64,000 nucleotides of DNA, taken from NCBI GenBank assembly GCA_949358305.1, contig OX442324.1, positions 4,098,001-4,162,000 of the forward strand, read 5' to 3'. The number at the start of each line of letters is the position of its first letter. The stretch's first letter is position 1. Positions 46,101 through 58,100 of this stretch are shown here, one piece after another. A program made the translations under genes and the position numbers. Source of the DNA: Strigamia acuminata (lineage: Eukaryota > Arthropoda > Chilopoda > Geophilomorpha > Linotaeniidae). The notes beneath the pieces are model-generated. The model was not told where the DNA came from. It did no database searches and worked only from the letters and a program-made list of their open reading frames with translations.

Positions 46101-49100
46101 TTACGTGCACAACGAAAAGCGCAAGCGGCGGCGGAGCGAGAGGCAATTCTTGAAGAAAATCGGAAGATAGAAGCGGAAAAAGTCCGTTTGGAAACCGAAA
46201 AGCAAGAATTGCTGGCAAAGCAAAAGGCCATGGAGTCGGCGGAGAGCAGGGAAATCCATTACCTTCGTCAAGCTGCTCTTGAAGCACAAGAAGCCGCGGA
46301 AAGAGTCCGCCGAGAAAATGAAGAACTAAAATATCTCGCACAATGTCAGTATCAAGTGCCGAGCAACATTCCACCTCGCCGACCTGAAGTAGTGAATTTA
46401 TCACCAGAATCGTCTAGGAACTCTTTAAAAAGGAAAGGTGAAATGGATGAAAAAAGAGACTCCAAACGTGCTTCTATGTCACCAGCCAAAAATCCAAACG
46501 TATTGGACATAATTGATCGAAGAAATCGTCAGCATCTAACAAATCAATCAGCTGCAGCAGACAAAAAACAAGGTAAAGTGACAGGATTAGATCCAGCAGA
46601 CCCGCAGATTTGGGATAAGCCCAAAAAGATGGAAACTGAAAATGTCAGAGTATCTTCTACAAAAAATGAAGGAAAATCATTTGACGTTTACACAGAAAAA
46701 CCAATAAATGAGAACGATCCTTGTTACCATCGTAAATATACGTTGGAAGAAGCAGTTGAACACTTGTCAGCAGCTAATGAAAGAGATAGGCAACGCGAAA
46801 TAAGTCGCGAAAATGAAAAACAAAAGTTTCAACACGATCAAGAAGTTCCAGAGCAAGATAAAAGCAGCAACCAAAATGCTGCGACTGGACATGATGAAGC
46901 AACTGGACAAGCCAGTTATACGAAAGTTAGGGATTACAATGATTATCTACAAGGCGAATATTCCCAGCAACCGGAAAATGTAGATCCACGAAATGAGTCG
47001 TGTAATCAACAAGGAATTCACACGCACACTGAAGTACGATTTTCCAACGAGACACGATCACAATATGAAAGAGAGCCGCGAAATGAGTCGCGTTATCAAC
47101 AAGAAACGGACCAACAAGGTGCTGCTTGCTTCAACAACGAAACGCGTCAACAACGTAATTACGAAGCAACAGGACAGCACAATTTAAATCGAAATGAGTC
47201 GATGGAAAGAAATAATTCAAGTCAACGATCTGATTATCAAGACGAATCACGACAGCAAAGGGGCTCCTATTGGTATGAGGGTTATACCCAAAGAGAATCA
47301 CAAGGACGTCGTGACAACTCACAGGATCGACACGATAATTCGTACCGACGACGTGACTATTCGGAGAGGCGACGTGATGATTCACGTGGACAATACGACG
47401 ATTCACAGAGGCGACGTGATGATTCACGTGGACGATACGACGACTCGAATAGACGTCGTGACGATTCATATAGAGACCAGAGAAGATCACGGTCGAGTCC
47501 GCCACCAACACAGCAAAAAGAGTACGAAAATGATCAAAAATACTCAAATTCGGATCATTTCCGACAGCGGGACTCTGATTTTTCCAGATCACGTGAGGAA
47601 AGGAGACGTGGAGGATATTTTCGACAAGACGATAGAGATCCACCGCCAACTAACCCACGCACTTTACCAAGAAGCACGGAGGAATTGGAAGAAATTATCT
47701 CAAGACAGATCGATTCGCGACTATCTCAAATCCCCTCGAAATCTCAGGAAATGGAGGAAATGTTAAGAAAACTAATTCGAAAATATTGTTCAAGCAATTG
47801 GACTCACCATTACACCCCATCTCATCAAATCAAATGGGACCGAATTACTCCCGATATGTTTGATGGAGGTTGGCAGGCTGGTACCCAATTTCTGGATGAA
47901 GTTATGCATCTAGTTATAAATCACGAGATGGACCCAGACGTAACTTTGAAAAAATTAATTCCGAAAATGCTGGTTGGAAGTGCAACAAATTGGTTGCGAA
48001 AAAATAATTTCACACACTGGGATGAATTTGTAAAAGCTTTTATGAAGGAATATGGAGAATCCAACGCCATGATGATAAAATATTGGGATAATCATAAACA
48101 GACGTTGGGAGAAGACATTCGCACGTATTTAAGACGTACAGAAGATTTGTTTACCCAACTCCCATATCATATTAGCGATTTCGACAAAGACAGAAAATTC
48201 AGGAATGGCCTGACTCCTTTTTCCGAGCAAGTGTTGCGAATGGTAGATGCACCAATGGCCAGTTCCTTCGAAAAATTATCGCAATTCATACGAAACCACC
48301 AAATGTACATTGACGACCGGTACGCTTCAGACATTCCAATTGAAGAACAAAGAGCACGAGATGAACAACAACGACACCAGTCAGACTACACTCGAGCTGG
48401 TGCAAAAATGATGCGCCCGCGTTCTCAATTCTCGCTGTTACGAGAGGAAACCTCCACCAAAAAACGAGAGAGTGGACATCCTCCTTATCCACAGCCACGA
48501 ATACCAATGCGACCAAATGTCAAATGGACACAATACCCGGGTGAATCCAGTGAGTCGATTGGAGATACTCAGATAATGCTGGCCGAATATACAGAAGAAG
48601 AAGTAGACAAATTGATGGATGCTGCTAGTGTGTTATTCACGAAAAATAATCCAGCAATAACAAAATATAAGCCTCCAATGCAGGTGAGGCAACCGCAGCA
48701 AACGAGTTTGCAGCCACAGATGAAAGGAAATACGTCCTTCCTTCCAAAACCATTTTCAGTCGATTTCAATTTGAAAAAAGAAAATAATAAATCGCAAATT
48801 GGAGAAAAAACTGAACAAACTTCAACTCCAAGTAGCACTGATGACGGCAATAAGGCCAACCAAATAAAGTTGACTCCAGAAAATGCACCATGCCATAATT
48901 GCGGACAAATTGGGCACTGGGCGCGACAATGTCCACACCCGAAAAGATTGATGTCTGCAGAAGAAATGGAGCAACTTGTAAACTCCTTATCCGAAAGTAT
49001 CACAAAAAACTTGAACGCGCGGGCTCAATAAAAGCAGTGGAGCTCGCGCCAACAAAAATTTCGGAAAATCTGCTACAAGCCCAACCAACATCAGAATTAA

Positions 49101-52100
49101 CAATCGAAATGGTACAAGATTCGGATGGATTATCGGAGGTCCAGCCAATAAATGAAGCCATGACGGAAACGCTGTTAATATCAGAAACATTATCAGAATC
49201 AAAGGACTTGCTGAAAAACTCTGAAAATTCGCAAAACATGCAGACAACACTGCCGGAAAATTCGGAAAATTGTGGAAATTTACAGAATGACCGATCATTA
49301 GATGGAGAAATATCAGAGACTTCATTAATATTGAAAACATCAGCGGAACCCGAGAATTTGACTGAAAATACCCAAGAAACTCCACCAACAGCAAAAGCGC
49401 CTAAGGGAGCACGATTCATCAAAGACCCCAAAACTGGAGAATATGTGCAATCAGAATTAGCTGAAAAATCACATAAAGTGATAGGAACTTTAGAAGGTGG
49501 AAAAGGGACAATAGTCTTTAACTTTGAAGACGGCGAAGTCGTAGGGATGAGATATCCGACACAAAAACCAGTGACGGACTCTAAACTGGAACAAGCCGAA
49601 ACTTCATCAAAAATGAACATTCTGAAAGACAATGGACCACTAAAAAACACAACTATTCCAGTAACACTCACGTCACCAGAAGCAATTGGCACAATGCCAA
49701 AAAGAGGAGAAATGATTTGTGAAATGGAATGTGGACAAATAGTAGGAATAAAATTTCCACCAGTAGAATTGGAAAATTGTCCAAAAATAAAAGAAATCTA
49801 TGAAACAAATAGAACTTATTTCACAGCAGAAGTGACGGAAGCCCTTAAAAATGTGGAAATCACACAAGAAAATGAAGCAACAATTTTTTGGGCAAAGGTA
49901 AAAGAGACCTATGAGGAAACACCATCACTAGCAGCATGGATGACAGATACACCAACTGAGCCTGTGGAATGGGATCCATTATTGAAAGAGTTAACAACAT
50001 TGGAGCCGGAAGGACCACGCATCAGAATTTTTAATATATTATTGCCAGAAGAAGATGTTTTGGAAGGGATGACAACAATAGACCTCCAAACAGAACAAGG
50101 ATCCATCGCTGCCATGCTAGACTCAGGAGCCAACCGTAGTTGTGTTTCATGGCCATTAATTCAGGCGATGGGATTGGAAAAAGAAGTGTGGCCCGTCAAG
50201 GCCAATATGGCTGTAAATACAGCAGATAAAAAAGTGCAACCGATGGGAACAATAAGGATGATGATTCGTTGGACCCATGGAATGATGCAACAGTATTTCC
50301 TCGTGTTACCACACGACATGAAATTCATGTTGGTTGGCAATGATGCCATGAAACGAATGAAAATACAGCCCAATCCGCTCAACGGCAAGTGGAACTTTAT
50401 TTCAACGATCGACGTGCCACAACCATATATGCCACAATTCATCATGGATAAATATGAGCAGAAGAAACTGGAAGAGCCAGAATCATTGCGAAAAACATTC
50501 CGAAAAGAGAGTAGTTTTTGCGCATTTGAAGCGAGATTGAAAGTTGGCAATGGCTTGCATGACATGATAGAAGAAGCCAAACTGCAACTAACAGAAGCTT
50601 TACAATTAGAGCATGTATTGAAGAAATATGAGAAAATTTTGAGTAAAAATCCAGGCAAGACTCATGTGGTACAGCACACCATCAATTTAGACACTGACAA
50701 ACCAATAAGGGTTCCTTTTAAATCTTGGAATCCACAAAAAAGGGAAATATTGCGGACATTATGCCAAGAAATGATTGATAAGGGCTATGTAACAACTGCA
50801 GAAGGCGATTATGCGACAAGGATTGTGTTGGTAATGAGACCAGGTTCAGAGCCACGTCTCTGTATTGATTACAGAGCGCTGAATGAACACACTCTGTATG
50901 ACCCGCCCCAGATGCCGACAATAACAGAAATTTTAAGAGAACTCGGCGAATTTCAATGGGTTTCTACCATTGATCTAACGAAAGGATACTGGCAAATAGA
51001 TTTGAGACCGGAAGACCGTCCGAAAACAGCATTCTGGAGTCCTCAAGGCCGACTGATGTTTAACGTCATGCCTTTTGGACTGGTCAATGCGCCAACCACT
51101 TTTCAGCGACTAATAGAAAAGGTACTAGGCGAAGCATTCCGAAAATATGCTTGGGCCTACCTTGACGATATTGTGATCGTATCAAAAACGTACGCAGAAC
51201 ACATGAAACATCTAGATTCAGTTTTAGGAAAATTACAGAAAGCTGGATTGCATGTAAACCCAACAAAGTCAAAATTCTGCAGGAAGGAACTAAAATTTCT
51301 AGGGTACAAACTTGGAATCAACGGCTTAAGCGTAGACCCAGCCAAAGTAGCGGCCATAAAGGAATTTCCAGCGCCAAAAAATTTGACAGAGTTACAACGA
51401 TTTTTTGGCATGGTCAATTTTTTTCATAGACTTCTCAAGAATCTGGCCACAGTGGCCGAACCTCTACGCCCACTCCTGAAGAAAGGGATAGAATTTATTT
51501 GGGAGGAAGTACACCAAGTTGCCTTTGATAACATTAAGCAATTACTGACCGATGCCAAAACTATGCACTTGCCAAATTTACACCAACCATTCATCGTAAG
51601 GACAGACGCGAGTAAGAAAGGATTGGGTGCTGCCTTGATGCAGATCAAAGAAATTGATGGACAAATGATTGAATCACCGTGTGTGTACCTCAGTAGATGT
51701 CTGCAACAGGCAGAACTTAATTACGGCGCCACGGATCTCGAATGTTTGGCGGTAATTTGGGCGCTCCGAAAATTTAGACCATATTTGGAGTTCACAAGTT
51801 TCGTTGTGCAGACGGATCATGAGGCGCTAAAATGGTTGATGAGACTGGAAGAGCCAGCTGGACGTCTCGCCCGTTGGCAGATGGAATTGATGTCTTATAA
51901 TTTTACAATCCAATATTTGAAAGGGACTGCCAACACATTAGCAGACGCCTTATCTAGAGCACCAATTCAACTCATCTGCGACAACGAAGAGACGGGAGAA
52001 GCCGACGGTGACTTAAAATACTGCCCGACAGAACCACGAAAATGGGTCGTGGGTAACTGGAATCAGTTGCCAAAACCTCAGTCGGAAGAAGAACGATTAG

Positions 52101-55100
52101 TAGACGAGCAAGTCACGGCATATTGGAGTCACATGTATGATGCGCCGGCAGAAGAGTCGGAAATAAGTCCGAAAATTAAAGAAGTTCAATATTTGCCGAC
52201 TTCCGAATGCGAAATGGTGACAGCATTCATTGCAAAAGTCACGGAGCAGGCAGATTGCATGCCTCCGACCCGCGAAGAAATTATAGAGCATCAAAAAAAG
52301 GATCGCCACTGCCAATCAATGCGATACTACCTCGAGACAGAACAATTTCCAGCTTACGTAACAACACCATTACAAAAGAAGAATTATCGCATGTTGGCGA
52401 CTAAACACATGTTAGAAGAGGATTTATTATTAAAATACCATCCAACATTGTCAGATGATTTAAGCGAGGATTCTCGAGCCCTGAAGGTCGTGATACCGAG
52501 ATCACTAAGATTCCGAGTATTATGGCAAATGCACGGCCACCCGCTCGCAAGCCATTGCGGAATTGCGAGGACGCTTTATCGAATGCGACAGATTTATACG
52601 TGGGACGGAATCAAACGTGACACCACCAGATTTATTAAACACTGTCCGCGGTGTCAGGCGTGTAAACCTCGGACTAAAACACGAGTAGAAGCAGCGCAAA
52701 TTGGCCCATATGCACCTTTTGAGTGTCTAAGTATAGATTTGGTAGGACCATTGATTAGAACTGATGAAGGAAACAATTACATTTTAGTAATTTTGGATAT
52801 AGCCACCAGATGGCCGGAACTTTACCCATTATCCGACCCCGTCGCACAAGATATAGCGGATTGTCTGTACAACACGTGTATGGGATGGGGATTCCCGCTC
52901 CGAATCGTGTCAGATAACGGCCCGCAATTTAAGGCCCGAATATACCACGAATTCTGTAGAAAATTCAAAATTACTCCGCGATTTACGTCGCCATATCATC
53001 CGCAGGCCAACACGGTAGAAAGGACCAACCGCGATTTAAAGTATATTTTGTCAATTTTCACAGATATTCACAAAAGGTGGGACACATATTTAAGAGAAAT
53101 TGCGTTTAGCATACGCACAACGGCAACAACAGGCCGCGATTATTCTCCAGCATACTTGAATTGCTGTAGAGAATTTAGGATTCCTTGGGATCCAAGGATT
53201 TTGGATGGAATTGCAAAAATAGACCCAAATAAGCCGCATATTTACATCCAACGACTGGAGAAAATAATTAGAGATACATATCACCATATGATGGCGCACA
53301 TAACCGACTTGCGCGAACGAGTGCAAAATCACAAGATGGATAAAAAGTTTGACGACTTTAAAACAAATGATTTGGTATGGAAAGATGATCACCCATTATC
53401 AAAAGCGTCACAAGGGATTTCGGCGAAATTATCCGACAAGCGGAGCGGACCATATGTGATCATCCAAGTCCACCAAGGAGGAGCAGTGAAGCTGCGACGG
53501 CTAAAAGATAATAAGATCTTTCGCTCCATTCACATGTCCGAATTATCACCTTATTTCCCGGAATTTAATCAAGAAATTTGGGAAAAGGATCAAACTCAGA
53601 GCAATCCGAATGGAAAAATAATTAATACATTATTTGATGAGCCAACAACATCCGAAACACAAGAAAATACGGAGACAGAGAATTCGCAGACCACTGAAAT
53701 GAGTCGGATGAATAATAGTAATTCAGCGGAATCACAAACTTTGAAACAAACACAAAGTTTGCAAGATTCGCAAAATTTAGAAGATGCACAAGAATCTCAC
53801 ACTTTGGATAACACACAAAGTTTGCAGGATCCACAAACATCACAACAACAACTGGAATTACAGGATTTGTCAGGTTCAGACACAGCAGGCGTGAGTTCTC
53901 AAGTTTCAAGTAAACAAAGAAGCGGCGAAAAGGATAACAATTTGGAGAGCGACGAGGAGTTGGATACAAATTCCAATGACAACACGCAAGAAAATTTGCC
54001 ACTTTTTCCACAGGACTTAAGTTTAGAAACAGATGAACAAGTTGCGTCTTTTTCTAAAAAGAGGGGAGGAGTGGTAGAAAAGAAGAAAATAAAGAAATTT
54101 TATCAAGATTTGCGTGAAAAACAACCTAAAAAAGTCAAGAAAAAAGCTATCTTGAAGAAATATTCACTTCGAGATAGGGGGAGGATTAAGCCTCCAGACT
54201 ACCTCTAAAAATAGAAGGTAGCGACGTCACTCGGGAGTCCGGAAGTGGACGACGTCGCAGCTCGAACGTGATTGGTCGAGACGAATCTCACTTGTTAACT
54301 TGACATCAAAACAACAACAAGTTTAGAAAAGTTATCCCGGATTCTAACAACAACAGTCGGTAAGAACAAGAGGGAAAACGACCAAAAAACGAAGAAAAGT
54401 GTGCAGCCAAGTGAAAGAAGGGTCCGATTAAGCGGAAGTTCATCTCAAGATGTTCGAACCACGGAAAACACCACCACCGAAAAGACAGGACCACAGTGAG
54501 GTAGTAAAATCGAAATGTGTCGAAAATATAAATGAATAAGGAAGTATTTTCTCTCATCGGGTGTGTTATTTGAAAGCGCTTAAATTTTTGTGGAAAAGAC
54601 GGGACGAAATATGTCGTTACTACGGGACAAGTTCGGCGAAATCACGATTTAAAAGGAAAAGGAGTCGAATGTCTCGAAATAAGTTAAAATAAAATTAGTT
54701 ATCACGTAAATAACTGGTTTTATATGACGAAAGTGCTAATTATTCGCCAAAAATTGCAAAAGAGTGGTATAAAAAGGACTCCTATCACAAAAAATTAGCA
54801 CGGAGCGCCATCTTGTGAGAAAATTTAGAATAATAAAACTCAAAATCGAGATAAATACGCAAAAATAACACACACATCAGAGAAAGATAAAATACAATGA
54901 ATTTGAGAGAAAATTGAAGTTAATAATGTTTTATACAGACCCAAGAAGCCATGGCGTCGTGGGGAAGAATTTCGAGAGCGGCTAGATTGCCAAGGAATAT
55001 CCATCGAGGGAGAATTCCATACAGATACAAGAGAGAATTCGTCAAGAGAGGTTTTACAGCATTTCAAGCACGCAAAGCCTTCACAACAGCCATCCAAAGA

Positions 55101-58100
55101 TTTTGGGGAACGACGAAACGACTATTTAAAGGATTCAAAACATGTTTCCACGAAGTTTTGAGACAGATCCCAATTACAGAGGACACACATGGCCCAATTT
55201 GGAACCAGATGATAGGGGACGAATATCCAATAGAAGAGGAGGAAGCAGCCGATCTCAAAATATACCAGAATCCTGCGACAAACAAATTTAAATTCGTGGA
55301 AGAGGTGATGGCAAAGCTGAAAGCCGGAGCACCAGAAGTAGCGGCTAAATATATGGAGGAGAAGACAGCTTACCTCGAAGCTCAGGCCTTATTGCCTTCC
55401 CCGGAGTTAGATAAAGAGCCGCCATACTTCATAAAGAGTCAGTACAAGATGCACCAACTCCATATGACGGGACTCATTGGCCAAAACATCACACCGCTCA
55501 ATTTAGAAGGTGAGCCGCAAGCCGAGGATTTTGGACCGCTCGTGTACGCCAAACAACAGCGGCAGGAGCAGGACGAGTGGGAGGCAGCATTAGAGCAGGC
55601 GGCAGAAGAAACGGTGAAGGAATTGCACGAGGAAGTGGAGTTTCTGAAATGTGTCAGAACGGAAGAAGAGGAAACCAAACGGCGAGGAAGAGAAGCCAGA
55701 TCACGAGGAGCCCTTCGTTACTCCAGGAGTGAGAGACACAAAAGGACAACTCCTCCTCGAAGAATCAGCCCAAAATATTATACCAGGGAATTCAGATCTA
55801 GGCGAAAAGAGTACAGAAGTGCGGAAATAAGTCCGAGAAGATGTCAAAGTCGAGATAGAAAAGAAAGTCCCCGACGAAGGAGTAAAAGTCCAAGACGGCA
55901 ATATTTCTCTCGTCAAACGCAAATGGAGAAAAGATTAAGTCGAACAGACAAAGATTCAGAGAGGGAAGTAAAGAGGCATCAACGAAGCTCGGAAATAAGT
56001 CCGAAAAGGAATTCGAGGCGACACGAAACGACAGAGCAAGAATACGTACCTAGACACCACCGAGCAACAGAGAAGCGTCCGTCAGCCGAAGGAAATCGAA
56101 TTGAGCGGACAAAGAAGCGCCCACGGTCGTCACACCGCTATTCAGAAATGCGCCCAGCAAGAAAAGTGACAATTTCGGCAAGTAAAGATGAGACACTACA
56201 GGTGCAAATTCGCAGAAGTTCGTCGGACGAGTATTTGACGGCACATGAGATGGAGCTAGATCAATACGTGGTAATGGACGAGTGTCAACGTTCGCCATCG
56301 CCTGAGTCGGAGGAAGAGCAGCAATTGGCTGAAACGACTGTTCGCATTTTGGAGGAACGGGAGCCAACAGCGACAGTCATACACGACATTGAAAAACAAC
56401 AGGGAGGTGAAACCAACAAAAGAGGGCCACGAACACCACCTACTACCCCGCCAAGACAGCAGGAAGTACAGAAACCATCGCTGGCCACCCCTCCAAGACC
56501 GGACCAGGCGCCAAAGACACCACCACCGAGTACGCACACTCCTATTACCTGGACTCCAACCACGTGCCCGCCAACGCCAACGCCGCGAGTGTCATCACCA
56601 GAGATTTCCAGCTGCCGAGAGTTGCCGACTCTTGACGAGGCCTTAGCCCAGGCATGGGAGAAAAGGGCAAGGGAACCAGCGCGAAAAAAAGGACCATCGC
56701 GAATACTGCGCCCGAGGATGCGAGATCCAAGGAAGGTACAACCAAAAGCTACGCCAAGTGCCGCCTTGGGGGTGCCTCACCCTCACTTGCAGCCAATTAC
56801 GGAACCAATTCCCCAAACGGACTTATCACTGCCAATTCCATCAGTAGCCACCGTGATGTACACGATAGACCCATCAGTCAAATTAGCCGAAGATTTCGAT
56901 AGATACTATCGACAGCTGTGGACAATGTATCTGAAATTTCCATTATGTAACCAAGGACTTCTGACCCCGACGATGGACGAGTACCAGCAAGCCCAATTAG
57001 CAGAATCACTAAATGAACGACGGAGATGCGCTCAAGCCTTCGTCGCCCAACCCACCGAATTGAGAACAAAAGAATGGCTAGCTTGGTTCGAAGTGCAAAT
57101 GTCAGTGGCATTAATAAGACTTTTGTTTCCAGGAGTTTTCCAAGCGGTCGAAGCATCGCTGATCGCCACAAGTTTCCTATGGACGTCAGCAATGGGCATC
57201 CCACCTGAGTTGTTCGACAGCTGGAAAACAGTATTGGGAGACCCACCTGTCATCCGGGCCCAATTGGAACGAGAAGTTTTTAAAACGGGAGAAACATCGG
57301 GGCAGTGCATGCTGAGACTGCGGGGCGAATGGATTCTGAGAAGACAGAGTTTGCAACTGCAACGGAATTTTGGGACGTGTGCGCAGCAAGTGGCTGACCC
57401 ACCAGCAGCGGGAGGGGCGGTGCCCACAGTCTTTATGACTGCCACGCCGAGCCACCAGCCAACCAAAAAAGCAATAGCTCCAGAATCCGATGTTGAGTTG
57501 AAATTGACCACCGATACTGAGATGTTTGATGTCGAAGGGAATGAGCCCTTAAATAGAGCTAGTGGAAGCTCGCAAAAAACAGCGTCTGGCAGAAGTTCGG
57601 CAGCCATTAAAGGGACGAAAAAGAATCCAAACCAAGACTACAGGAAAATAAAACAGTTGTATCCAGGTCTGAGATTCCCCGAATACGCGCGAACTCTACT
57701 TATCTATAATGCGACGTTATGCCATGAGGCATTGAAGTGGCTCGAGAATGCTGTCAGAGAGCCTAAACGCATAATTCAGCATCAACGACTAGTTGCGGTG
57801 CGGAGACCACCCACCGGATCCCGCGAAAAATATGACATCGATTATGACCGAGTATTCCCGAGGACCAAGTTCATCAAAGAAGTCTGGCTCCATGTCAACA
57901 ATGGCGCCACCTCGGGACCAACCCAGCATCTGCCAAAATTTTCGGTTTCCGAAAGCGAAGCTCCAACTCCGGAGTCAGTTTTCCGAATCGAGAAGTGAGA
58001 AGTGAAGGAAGAATCGGAGAACCTTCCTAAAAAGAGGGGAGGTGTAGTGACCCTAGTGGTCACTAATGAAGTGTCGGGAATGAGCCCGAAATAAAATATT

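Noticed and set aside
49000-49692. Minus-strand 230-codon ORF antisense to pol
   Set aside because: Antisense of a low-complexity coding region. Its composition mirrors the Glu/Thr/Asn-rich linker, and no antisense gene features are visible.
54951-57998. ORF3 as a retroviral-type envelope protein
   Set aside because: It has the position and splice-like expression of env, but no signal peptide, no membrane helix and no furin/fusion-peptide pattern; it is highly basic and Arg/Ser-rich.
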